A stretch of 64,000 nucleotides of DNA from Ascidia mentula (lineage: Eukaryota > Chordata > Ascidiacea > Phlebobranchia > Ascidiidae), in the NCBI GenBank assembly GCA_947561715.1, contig OX387203.1, positions 11,222,001 through 11,286,000 of the forward strand. The letters are read 5' to 3'. Shown one piece after another: positions 13,201 through 24,007 of the stretch (position 1 is its first letter; the number at the start of each line of letters is the position of its first letter). The position numbers and the translations under genes are program-made. The notes under the pieces are model-generated. The model worked only from the letters and a program-made list of their open reading frames with translations. It was not told where the DNA came from and searched no databases.

Positions 13201-16200
13201 ACTGGTTCTACTCAATTCCCCACAAAAATACCACTTTTTGCTGAATTATGAACAAACTCATGTATTTGGTTTGAGGTAATATTACTTAAATATGTTCAAT
13301 AGGTTTCTCTTTTAAACCACATTTGACCTCCATCATTAAAGTACAGTCGAAATTATTTATTTTAAGCAAACCATTACCACATGATCTCAATGTGCAAGAA
13401 AAACTTTTTTAATAACCTAAATCTGTCCAAGCTGAAATAATGCCTTTTTGAACAAAAAAGTCTTAAAACATGTTCGTGGAACAACATTTGCAATGTTATT
13501 TAGTGAAGAAATGATTATCCTTGTCAAAAATTTGCTATTTGTCTAATGATGTTGTTTTTTCAGGTTATTAACTTTATTGTCGTGTAATCTTGATACATGG
13601 CTGGTTCTTGAAACTCAATTTAAAATACAACAACTTTTGCTTGAGTTGCAAAAAAGTCGATCTTGTGAAAGGTAATGAAACATTTTACAGAGTTGATCTA
13701 CAATCTTTTGACATGTTTTTTTTGTGTAGTGGAATTATTATTGATGAACTGACAATTGAAAGAAATCATCTCCTGGTTAGGACACATTTGATTGGTGGAG
13801 AGGGGGAAAGACTGCTTCCTTCTCGTACACTAAGTAATGTGACACACTCTAAAATGAAAAGCATTAAGACAGGAAAACATGGGTTGTACGGATGGCCTTT
13901 GTTTTCTCAATATCCAATACCAAAAGCCTATTTACCTGACACAATGGAGCAACCAAATGTAAAAAAAGGTGGTTTTATATGACCTTTGTAACAAATGATT
14001 GTGTTGATAAGCTCGCTATAACTCTGTTTACTATATATATGTGTTTTCATTTTTTAGCACAACAGAATAAATAGTCAGGTATATGACATGTTGAATGTGA
14101 ATTTATATGTTTTGTTCAGATTCACCTTTGACACGATTTTTGAGCAAGACAAAATTAAGTGGGCAAAACAGTTTTAATCAGTTTCGTTCCATGTTTATCA
14201 AAACTATGATTTCTTCACCGGCTTCTCTCAGAGGGGTTGCATTGATTGACATTTTGGAAAAAACTGTAGCTGGTTTGGATAGAAATGCTGATGAAAGACT
14301 TTTTAAAAAATCTGTTGGGCAAAGTATAACCTTATTTATGTATTTATTCACATATTTTAACTAGAAATATGGAAACCTTTTTTTAAAAAAATATTAAAAT
14401 GATTAAATTATATATACAGCTCACAAAAAGGATGGTTCTGTTGCATCATCTCCTATTATTGCAGCTGGTGCAAAACTAGCTGTGCAATATGGCAAACGCC
14501 TTAATATATTCAAAACCAACCTGGAATCTGTGTACAATCACTTGATGAGTGTGCAACAATCATGTATAAATTTTCTGAACAAACAACAATCATACACATC
14601 AATGTTAAGTGAGTCACTTATTTTAATCAAACCACAAAAAGCAATTTTACAAAAATCTACTGTTTAGAGAACGTGTGGTTATTGGCTATACCATTTATCT
14701 GAATTTCATTTAAACTGGTTTATGTTCAGGGTGTTTTTCACTTAAACGATAGGTTTCAGGTTGTTGTCTTATGCTATCCATTGAGTCTTCGCTAAGTTAA
14801 ATACGTAAAAATAGTTCAGTATGATGTTTTGCTTGTGTGCAATATAAAGTTATTATAAAAAACAGGGCCACTTTAACCTAAACTAACATTATTTATTGTT
14901 TTCCAAGAAATAACTTCTGGTCCATACCCCTGTCATGATTGGTTTGTTAGTACAATTTTCTTGATGTTTTCTGGAAACAAAGATAAAACTATTCAGTTTT
15001 TGCATAAACTGTCTGAAATGCTCGTATCTGTGTATTTGTGGCCTTCAAGACTTCATGCAAGTGTATGTCATTGCATTTTTTAGTGGTTTTAGGTTGATTG
15101 TCTGTAAAGTTTTTGTTTACCCTTTAGTTTTGAGTGAAAATTGTTGTTAACTTTGCAACTTCATTTCTTCCATTGTGTATTTAAGGTCCACTTGCCAAGC
15201 AAAATAAGACAAAGTGGAATACTACCATTGTACTATCTTTGTGGTCATCATGTGGAATTGTTAGTACAAGTCAGTAAAACACATAAGTTTATAAAATCTA
15301 AAAAAAAATACTTTATATATAACGCAGAAGTAATGCCATGCTTTCGCATAGCAAGGCAGGATCGCCCCACTGCGCAGGCCCTTTATATTTGGCGATTGCA
15401 GCTCTAATTTTCTGATCATAAGGTTCACAGGCTTCGCAGCCAAGGCATTGCAGCCAAGCTGGATCAGCCACTTTTCCCGACAAGTCGGAGCGAGATCTGA
15501 AAAATCAAGCTCCCGGTGAGGTTTGAACTCCCGACCCTGGGCTAACCAGGCCCAACGCTCCACCAACTAAGCTACAGGAGCTCAGTGGCTTCACGAGGTA
15601 TATTGTGGCCAAGGTACACTGTGCTCGCACAACTTGTCAGGTGACCTTCACATGCGTAGAGGATCTCCACCACTGTAATCATAAAAGTGCCTGATCCAGC
15701 TTGGCTGCAATGCCTTGGCTGCGAAGCCTGTGAACCTTATGATCAGAATATTAGAGCTGTGATCGCCAAATGTAAAGGGCCTGCGCAGTGGGGCGATCCT
15801 GTCTTGCTATGCGAAAGCATGGCATAACTTCTGCGTTGTATGATTACGGTGGTGGAGATCCTCTACGCATGTGAAGGTCGCCTGACAAGTTGTGCGCCTG
15901 CGCACCAGTGTACCTTGGCCACAATATACCCTGTGAAACCACTGAGCTCCTGTAGCTCAGTTGGTAGAGCGTTGGGCCCGGTTAGCCCAGGGTCGTGAGT
16001 TCAAACCTGACCGGTAGCTTGATTTTTCAGATCTCGCTCTGACTTGTCAGGAAAAGTGGCTGATCCAGCTTGGCTGCGTAGCCTGTGAACCTTACTATAC
16101 TTTATATATAATACTGTTGTAATTACTTGTATTTCAAATTTATTTAATGTTTAGCTGTTTAAAAACACATTCTAATTGTAAAACAGATGGAGCTTCCACT

Positions 16201-17739
16201 AATTTATAGCGCGTTCAGAATGAGTGGTTACACACCTTCACAAATTGCACAACACTGGCTTACACAATGCTTCTGGAATTACCTACCATGGACCGAAATA
16301 ACTCACTATATAACATCTGTTTTGGTATTAGGTTGTGACTATCAGGTAATGTTTTGTTTGGAAAAGGTTCCTTTTAATTTACACTTTGTCTTAAAGAGAG
16401 ATTTCCATTGTTTGCATAACAACATAGTTGTAGATCTCTAAACCCTGTCATGCTATTTGGACTTACTGTATATATCAAAAACAAGTAAATTTGCTCTTCT
16501 TCTCAAACAATATTTTGTCACTTATTCACAAGCGATTTAACCTAATCGACTGGTTCATTATGGCCTATACAAGAGGCTCCCAAATGAGGTGGCCTCACCC
16601 ACTGTTACGTAGCTGCTGCTTCACAATCTCAAAAGTCTTCAGCAAATTTTATCCTCGATTTCAAACAAAGTAGTAAACGATTTGTTGAAACGCAAACATT
16701 TTTACCCGGTTAATCGCACGGCCAAGTTATTTTAAACGATTAACCGGAATATTCTAATATCAGGAACAAATATTGCACAATAATCTCTATTTTGAAATCA
16801 GGTTTGTCTCAAAGCAGCCGTCAATGGCGCGTTGCTCACGACGCTTTCTTTAGGACGATTTGCGAGGATTTGTTTGTTTCGCTCAGGCATAACTTTTTAA
16901 TAGACAAATAGCCATCAATTATTTTTAAACAAATAAACCCCTTGTTGTCAATGATTACTTATAATATCACTAAATGTGCGCCTTCTCAGTTTTGTGCAAT
17001 CTATGATCTCGTATATTATGAGAAACGTAAGGCTTCCTTCACATTGAAGTAAACAATACGGTCAGCTGCGTCAAATTTTGATAATATCAATAATCCCTAG
17101 ATTCGACCTGGAAAGCTGTTGAATATCAAGAGCTCAACTCCCTGTTTTCGGTGTCAGAAAATGCATTGTTTTGAATGCCTATGCCTTAGTTACTATTAAA
17201 TAAAAGTTCTTTTAACTAAATAATATAAAACTCACTGCATTTTATTCACATTTTGCAAAATGTTTCAAAGTACTACATTATAACTGTTTTAGGTCTATAT
17301 CTGCATCAGCATTTTGAAACATTTGCAGCACTCAATCCTTGTGCACCGACAGACACAAGATCTGCAAGTGTTTTTAAAGGTTTGTTGATACCGCTTGCGT
17401 TGCCGGCTAGCTATCATGCAGTATAACCCACATAACAGTGCGCAGCTTAGCCTAAAATGTAAATAACTTGAATGTAGCACTGTAGCACGGACATAAGATA
17501 AAATGTAGCACGGACATAAGATGTGGCTACCAAAAGATATAATAAAACCTTTTGTAGTATATATTTATTACTGAGTATTTCAACCAATTGCATCCTTTTT
17601 TCAACATTGCAAGCTATTTTTTATTTAGGAAAATTTTATCACCGGCTTTGTTATTGATAAATGGATGACTTTTATGACTACTTTGGAAGAAAAGTACCGA
17701 AACATGATTCTTCCCAGAATGCGAAATTTTGCAAGTTAA
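4268..17739 (+). CDS. TBC1D32: TBC1D32 / protein broad-minded (BROMI), complete 28-exon gene
   Basis: Exons: 4268-4413, 4886-5047, 5316-5508, 6787-7000, 7297-7435, 7843-7964, 8568-8691, 8760-8861, 9732-9891, 10563-10631, 10736-10832, 11050-11200, 11393-11597, 11658-11813, 12084-12164, 12480-12552, 12610-12740, 13012-13131, 13187-13275, 13564-13671, 13730-13968, 14120-14323, 14420-14608, 14908-15062, 15186-15269, 16187-16345, 17293-17379, 17629-17739. Splice phases agree at every junction; the product is 1,289 aa, close to the vertebrate length. Diagnostic blocks are [90 protein letters not shown] and [14 protein letters not shown] at the C-terminus, where the degenerate TBC domain lies. In vertebrates BROMI is a ciliary protein that works with CCRK/CDK20 on ciliary kinases and Hedgehog signalling. 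The ATG is the first after an in-frame TGA. The least certain junctions are the exon 3/4 join and the exon 21 donor at 13968; a donor at 13958 would break the frame into exon 22. Confidence 0.93.
6560..6754. repeat. Fold-back repeat in TBC1D32 intron 3
   Basis: 32-bp arms at 6577-6608 and 6723-6754 are inverted copies with two mismatches, around a 114-bp loop. A direct repeat of about 19 bp with one mismatch (core gctaatgt) lies at 6560-6578 and 6628-6646. The right arm ends 32 bp before exon 4. It looks like a MITE remnant, but no target duplication is clear. Confidence 0.55.
8061..8306. repeat. MITE-like element in TBC1D32 intron 6
   Basis: gtgctactcaaac at 8061-8073 is exactly inverted at 8294-8306. 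An internal inverted copy (agtagcactttttt, from 8091) pairs with the left end including its A-run. Termini of this kind suggest a small nonautonomous DNA element; I see no clear target duplication. Confidence 0.4.
9078..9119. repeat. Perfect 18-bp hairpin in TBC1D32 intron 8
   Basis: Positions 9078-9095 and 9102-9119 are perfect reverse complements, separated by the 6-nt loop aaattc. It lies in the 870-bp intron between exons 8 and 9. It is too short for a typical pre-miRNA, and its function is unknown. Confidence 0.7.
15509..15581 (-). tRNA. tRNA-like SINE head / tRNA pseudogene, left copy
   Basis: 73 nt that fold as a near-tRNA. Acceptor GCTCCTG pairs with CGGGAGC (all seven, one G-U). There is a D-arm with AGTTGGT, an anticodon stem TGGGC/GCCCA with loop CTGGTTA (anticodon would be GGT, Thr), and a T-loop TTCAAAC. 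One extra base between D and anticodon stems, U at position 37 and a T-stem mismatch argue against a working tRNA; the repeat context favours a SINE head. Confidence 0.5.
15946..16018 (+). tRNA. tRNA-like SINE head / tRNA pseudogene, right copy
   Basis: Inverted partner of the left copy, also 73 nt. The acceptor has one mismatch (GCTCCTG with CGGTAGC), the D-arm is GCTCAGTTGGTAGAGC, and the anticodon loop CCGGTTA lacks U33. It is more degenerate as a tRNA than the left copy, so a SINE-derived fragment is the better reading. Confidence 0.45.
16346..17292 (+). other. TBC1D32 intron 26, nothing recognised
   Basis: 947-bp intron. The only structure seen is an 11-bp perfect inverted repeat, ccggttaatcg at 16706-16716 and its complement at 16737-16747. 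Short open stretches inside do not resemble BROMI sequence. Confidence 0.5.
17473..17522. repeat. Short tandem duplication in the last TBC1D32 intron
   Basis: A 23-bp unit starting tgtagcacggacataagat occurs at 17481-17503 and again from 17504, preceded by a partial copy tgtagcac at 17473. Confidence 0.7.
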
Positions 17740-17774
17740 ATTTTAATAATGTGCATTCCAAGATCTGATTTGAC

Positions 17775-17780
17775 AATAAA
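17775..17780 (+). terminator. Poly(A) signal of TBC1D32
   Basis: AATAAA lies 36 bp after the TAA stop at 17737-17739 and is followed by a T-rich stretch, as expected for a short 3' UTR. Confidence 0.65.
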
Positions 17781-18306
17781 CTAATTTTTTTCTAAGCTGA
17801 ACAAGTGCAACAAACGGATTTTGATGCTAATTTGAGCTGCAGACAGATGGCCGTTGTTTCGACCTATTATGTCTTATTTAGTTGCGGAATAATAAAACAG
17901 TTACTGGGACAGGGTATTCTTGTTGTTACAGCATTTATGATCGCTAACGTGATACATGAACTTTTGAAAACACGACAAGAGACAAACCGTCAATTTAGCA
18001 TTGTCGTTTTGTCCACTCACAGCAAAAATAGAAGCAGTTTAATTGAATTTTGACACTGGCAAAGACCGCCGAGAAAAATCGACCAAATTAGTTGATTATG
18101 CAACACAACACTGTTATTCTGCCAGAGTACCACTTTTTGTCTGACGGTAACGTTGCCTACGAGTTCGCGTCATAAATGATTTATTCAATTCGCCACAATC
18201 AACCACTGATGTATTTTTCGAAATATAGTTGTAACAAGAAATGTTGAAATCATCAAAGCAAAGTCAACACAAAGATGAGGTTAAAGTTATGACATCACAC
18301 CCAAAA

Positions 18307-18314
18307 TGACGTCA
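18307..18314. promoter_or_regulatory. CRE-type palindrome TGACGTCA
   Basis: Perfect 8-bp CREB/ATF consensus site about 140 bp left of the satellite boundary. Function is inferred from the motif only. Confidence 0.35.
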
Positions 18315-18434
18315 TGTAATGTCACTGAGCAAAGAAACGCACCATCCAAGTCTTATCGAAGTACAAACTACAGAGTAATTTCATTGCTGGTATACCCTTT
18401 GGTCTTCCAATAATCAAGGACAAATAAGCCTTTG

Positions 18435-18442
18435 TGACGTCA
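18435..18442. promoter_or_regulatory. Second CRE-type palindrome TGACGTCA
   Basis: Perfect consensus about 12 bp before the first satellite bases. Paired with the site at 18307 it could drive transcription into the array; this is untested. Confidence 0.35.
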
Positions 18443-19231
18443 AAGTGACATATCTCCGGTGTTTTCCAATGTATAATAAAACTTAAAAAAAATATTTTTT
18501 ATCGAAAAGTCATATACTGCAAAATGGACAAGTGCTGAAATCGCACAGTTACATACGTTGTGCAACCGCAAAAGCAATACTGGAGTACCGTTGTTTTCCA
18601 ATGAAAAATAAAACTTGTACAAAAAAAATATATTTTTTATCGAAAAGTCATCCCTACTGCGAAATGTACAAGTGCTGAAATCGCACAGTTACATACGTTG
18701 TGCAACCGCAAAAGCAATAATGGAGTACCGGTGTTTTCCAATGTATCATAAAATTGTACTAAAAAAAAGGTTTATCGAAAAGTCAAAAAACCCAAAATGG
18801 ACAAGTGCTGAAATTGCACAGTTACATACGCTGTGCAACCGCAAAAGCCATACTGGAGTACCGGTGTTTTCCAATGTATCATAAAATTGTACTAAAAAAA
18901 AGGTTTATCGAAAAGTCATAAAACCCAAAATGGACAAGTGCTGAAATTGCACAGTTACATACGCTGTGCAACCGCAAAAGCAATACTGGAGTAACGGTGT
19001 TTTCCAATGTATAATAAAACTTGTACCGATAAAAAATATTTTTCATCGAAAAGTCATATAATGGACAAGTGCTGAAATCGCACAGTTACATACGTTGTGC
19101 AACCGTAAAAGCAATACTGGAGTAACGGTGTTTTCCAATGTATAATAAAACTTGTACAGATAAAAAATATTTATTTTTCATCGAAGAGTCATATACTGCG
19201 AAATGGACAAGTGCTGAAATCGCACAGTTAC

Positions 19232-19239
19232 ATACGTTG
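19232..19239. repeat. Target site duplication of the hAT MITE (left)
   Basis: atacgttg, repeated exactly at 19682-19689; in an uninterrupted monomer this octamer occurs once. Confidence 0.85.
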
Positions 19240-19681
19240 TAGTGATGTTCCCAGTTCCAAATTATCCGACCCGGCCGGATCCGGATAGTTATTGATCAAA
19301 TCCGGCCGGATAATTTGGATCCGGCAGTTTGTTAACACCGATTCGTGTGTGTTAAAAAAAAATGTTTGATTGCCAAACAGAATGCTATGTTAAGGTTAGC
19401 CTGTCATGAGTGGAACAAATAAACGTGGGTATTTATTAATATGGTATAACACGTCACGAAAAACCTTAATAACAAATAACGGAAAAACCTTAGGTCGGCG
19501 AGTATAACAGACTGGGTCCCAAAAACGAGTAATTTGCGAAATGTTTGTCCGTTTTCAGAACAAAAATGCTTTCCCAACTATCCGGTTAAATTAAGTGTAT
19601 TATCCGGCCGGGTCCGGGTATTGAAAATTGATCAATATCCGGCCGGGTCCGGTTACCCGGATCCGGCGCAACACATCACTA
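19240..19681. mobile_element. Nonautonomous hAT-type element (MITE), 442 bp
   Basis: Begins TAGTGATGTT and ends AACATCACTA-like (acacatcacta), giving terminal inverted repeats of about 9 bp. It is flanked by an exact 8-bp target duplication atacgttg, the hAT hallmark. Removing element plus one duplication restores a normal monomer. Its ends are packed with atccggccgg-type motifs in both orientations, likely transposase-binding subterminal repeats. It has no transposase frame, so it depended on an autonomous relative. Confidence 0.88.
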
Positions 19682-19689
19682 ATACGTTG
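19682..19689. repeat. Target site duplication of the hAT MITE (right)
   Basis: atacgttg, identical to 19232-19239. Confidence 0.85.
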
Positions 19690-22600
19690 TGCAACCGAAT
19701 AAGCAATACTGGAGTAACGGTGTTTTGCAATGTATAATAAAACTTGTACTGAAAAAAATTATTTTTTATCGAAAAGTCATTTTCTGCAAAATGGACAAGT
19801 GCTGAAATCGCACAGTTACATACGTTGTGCAACCGAAAAAGCAATACTGGAGTAACGGTGTTTTGCAATGTATAATAAAACTTCTATAGAGATAAAAAAT
19901 ATTTTTCATCGAAAAGTCATTTTCTGCAAAATGGACAAGTGCTGAAATCGCACAGTTACATACGTTGTGCAACCGAAAAAGCAATACTGGAGTAACGGTG
20001 TTTTGCAATGTATAATAAAACTTCTATAGAGATAAAAAATATTTTTCATCGAAAAGTCATTTTCTGCAAAATGGACAAGTGCTGAAATCGCACAGTTACA
20101 TACGTTGTGTAACCGAAAAAGCAATACTGGAGTACCGGTGTTTTCCAATGTATAATAAAACTTGTACCGATAAAAAATATTTTTCATCGAAAAGTCATAA
20201 ACTGCAAAATGGACAAGTGTTGAAATCGCACAGTTACATACGTTCTGCAACCGAAAAAGCAATACTGGAGTAACGGTGTTTTCCACTGTATAATAAAACT
20301 TCTACAGATAAAAAATATTTATTTTTCATCGAAGAGTCATATACTGCGAAATGGACAAGTGCTGAAATCGCACAGTTACATACGTTGTGCAACCGCAAAA
20401 GCAATACTGGAGTAACGATGTTTTCCAATGTATAATAAAACTTGTACAGATAAAAAATATTTTTCATCGAAAAGTCATAAACTGCAAAATGGACAAGTGT
20501 TGAAATCGCACAGTTACATACGTTCTGCAACCGAAAAAGCAATACTGGAGTAACGGTGTTTTCCAATGTATAATAAAACTTGTACCGATAAAAAATATTT
20601 TTCATCGAAAAGTCATAAACTGCAAAATGGACAAGTGTTGAAATCGCACAGTTACATACGTTGTGCAACCGAAAAAGCAATACTGGAGTACCGGTGTTTT
20701 CCAATGTATAATAAAACTTGTACCGATAAAAAATATTTTTCATCGAAGAGTCATATACTGCGAAATGGACAAGTGCTGAAATCGCACAGTTACATACGTT
20801 GTGCAACCGCAAAAGCAATACTGGAGTAACGATGTTTTCCAATGTATAATAAAACTTGTACAGATAAAAAATATTTTTCATCGAAAAGTCATAAACTGCA
20901 AAATGGACAAGTGTTGAAATCGCACAGTTACATACGTTCTGCAACCGAAAAAGCAATACTGGAGTAACGGTGTTTTCCAATGTATAATAAAACTTGTACC
21001 GATAAAAAATATTTTTCATCGAAAAGTCATAAACTGCAAAATGGACAAGTGTTGAAATCGCACAGTTACATACGTTGTGCAACCGAAAAAGCAATACTGG
21101 AGTACCGGTGTTTTCCAATGTATAATAAAACTTGTACCGATAAAAAATATTTTTCATCGAAAAGTCATAAACTGCAAAATGGACAAGTGTTGAAATCGCA
21201 CAGTTACATACGTTCTGCAACCGAAAAAGCAATACTGGAGTACCGGTGTTTTCCAATGTATAATAAAACTTGTACCGATAAAAAATATTTTTCATCGAAA
21301 AGTCATAAACTGCAAAATGGACAAGTGTTGAAATCGCACAGTTACATACGTTGTGCAACCGAAAAAGCAATACTGGAGTACCGGTGTTTTCCAATGTATA
21401 ATAAAACTTGTACCGATAAAAAATATTTTTCATCGAAAAGTCATAAACTGCAAAATGGACAAGTGTTGAAATCGCACAGTTACATACGTTCTGCAACCGA
21501 AAAAGCAATACTGGAATAACGGTGTTTTCCACTGTATAATAAAACTTCTACAGATAAAAAATATTTATTTTTCATCGAAGAGTCATATACTGCGAAATGG
21601 ACAAGTGCTGAAATCGCACAGTTACATACGTTGTGCAACCGCAAAAGCAATACTGGAGTAGCAGCGTTTTCCACTGTATAATAAAACTTCTACAGATAAA
21701 AAATATTTATTTTTCATCGAAAAGTCATATACTGCAAAATGGACAAGTGCTGAAATCGCATAGTTACATACGTTGTGCAACCGCAAAAGCAATACTGGAG
21801 TAACGATGTTTTCCAATGTATAATAAAACTTGTACAGATAAAAAATATTTTTCATCGAAGAGTCATATACTGCAAAATGGACAAGTGCTGAAATCGCACA
21901 GTTACATACGTTCTGCAACCGAAAAAGCAATACTGGAGTAACGGTGTTTTCCAATGTATAATAAAACTTCTATACAGATAAAAAATATTTATTTTTCATC
22001 GAAGAGTCATATACTGCGAAATGGACAAGTGCTGAAATCGCATAGTTACATACGTTGTGCAACCGAAAAAGCAATACTGGAGTAACGGTGTTTTCCAATG
22101 TATAATAAAACTTCTATACAGATAAAAAATATTTATTTTTCATCGAAAAGTCATATACTGCGAAATGGACAAGTGCTGAAATCGCACAGTTACATACGTT
22201 GTGCAACCGAAAAAGCAATACTGGAGTAACGGTGTTTTCCAATGTATAATAAAACTTCTATACAGATAAAAAATATTTATTTTTTATCGAAAAGTCATAT
22301 ACTGCGAAATGGACAAGTGCTGAAATCGCACAGTTACATACGTTGTGCAACCGAAAAAGCAATACTGGAGTACCGGTGTTTTCCAATGTATAATAAAACT
22401 TGTACCGATAAAAAATATTTTTCATCGAAAAGTCATATACTGCGAAATGGACAAGTGTTGAAATCGCACAGTTACATACGTTGTGCAACCGAAAAAGCAA
22501 TACTGGAGTACCGGTGTTTTCCAATGTATAATAAAACTTGTACCGATAAAAAATATTTTTCATCGAAAAGTCATAAACTGCAAAATGGACAAGTGTTGAA

Positions 22601-24007
22601 ATCGCACAGTTACATACGTTCTGCAACCGAAAAAGCAATACTGGAGTACCGGTGTTTTCCAATGTATAATAAAACTTGTACCGATAAAAAATATTTTTCA
22701 TCGAAAAGTCATAAACTGCAAAATGGACAAGTGTTGAAATCGCACAGTTACATACGTTGTGCAACCGAAAAAGCAATACTGGAGTACGGGTGTTTTCCAA
22801 TGTATAATAAAACTTGTACCGATAAAAAATATTTTTCATCGAAAAGTCATAAACTGCAAAATGGACAAGTGTTGAAATCGCACAGTTACATACGTTGTGC
22901 AACCGAAAAAGCAATACTGGAGTACCGGTGTTTTCCAATGTATAATAAAACTTGTACCGATAAAAAATATTTTTCATCGAAAAGTCATAAACTGCAAAAT
23001 GGACAAGTGTTGAAATCGCACAGTTACATACGTTCTGCAACCGAAAAAGCAATACTGGAGTACCGGTGTTTTCCAATGTATAATAAAACTTGTACCGATA
23101 AAAAATATTTTTCATCGAAAAGTCATAAACTGCAAAATGGACAAGTGTTGAAATCGCACAGTTACATACGTTGTGCAACCGAAAAAGCAATACTGGAGTA
23201 CCGGTGTTTTCCAATGTATAATAAAACTTGTACCGATAAAAAATATTTTTCATCGAAAAGTCATAAACTGCAAAATGGACAAGTGTTGAAATCGCACAGT
23301 TACATACGTTCTGCAACCGAAAAAGCAATACTGGAGTAACGGTGTTTTCCAATGTATAATAAAACTTCTACAGATAAAAAATATTTATTTTTCATCGAAG
23401 AGTCATATACTGCGAAATGGACAAGTGCTGAAATCGCACAGTTACATACGTTGTGCAACCGCAAAAGCAATACTGGAGTAACGATGTTTTCCAATGTATA
23501 ATAAAACTTGTACAGATAAAAAATATTTTTCATCGAAGAGTCATATACTGCAAAATGGACAAGTGCTGAAATCGCACAGTTACATACGTTCTGCAACCGA
23601 AAAAGCAATACTGGAGTAACGGTGTTTTCCAATGTATAATAAAACTTGTACCGATAAAAAATATTTTTCATCGAAAAGTCATATACTGCGAAATGGACAA
23701 GTGCTGAAATCGCACAGTTACATACGTTGTGCAACCGAAAAAGCAATACTGGAGTACCAGTGTTTTCCAATGTATAATAAAACTTGTACCGATAAAAAAT
23801 ATTTTTCATCGAAAAGTCATATACTGCGAAATGGACAAGTGCTGAAATCGCACAGTTACATACGTTGTGCAACCGAAAAAGCAATACTGGAGTACCGGTG
23901 TTTTCCAATGTATAATAAAACTTGTACAGATAAAAAATATTTTTCATCGAAAAGTCATATACTGCGAAATGGACAAGTGCTGAAATCGCACAGTTACATA
24001 CGTTGTG

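Larger units (their letters stand above)
15320..16100. repeat. Compound inverted repeat of tRNA-derived SINE-like elements (intron 25)
   Basis: A unit of about 365 bp occurs twice in opposite orientation. The left copy (minus) runs 15686 to 15320, ordered tRNA-like part then tail. The right copy (plus, from about 15688) is ordered tail, tRNA-like part, then the beginning of another tail (about 16061-16100), so it is permuted relative to the left copy. Shared landmarks are gatccagcttggctgc, cgcagtggggcgatcctg, ggagatcctctacgcatgtg and the tRNA-like core. GC content is well above the surrounding intron. The element sits between TBC1D32 exons 25 and 26. Confidence 0.75.
17781..18453. other. Spacer between TBC1D32 and the satellite
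   Basis: No gene is supported. An open stretch at 17805-18053 has no recognisable domain. The last 150 bp carry two perfect TGACGTCA palindromes, annotated separately. Confidence 0.5.

Noticed and set aside
16797..16900. Possible exon between TBC1D32 exons 26 and 27
   Set aside because: Exon 26 (ends 16345) and exon 27 (17293) join directly in phase 0 and give the expected C-terminal BROMI sequence; the stretch adds nothing recognisable.
17805..18053. 82-codon frame downstream of TBC1D32
   Set aside because: It starts after the poly(A) signal, has no recognisable domain and no splice or promoter context.
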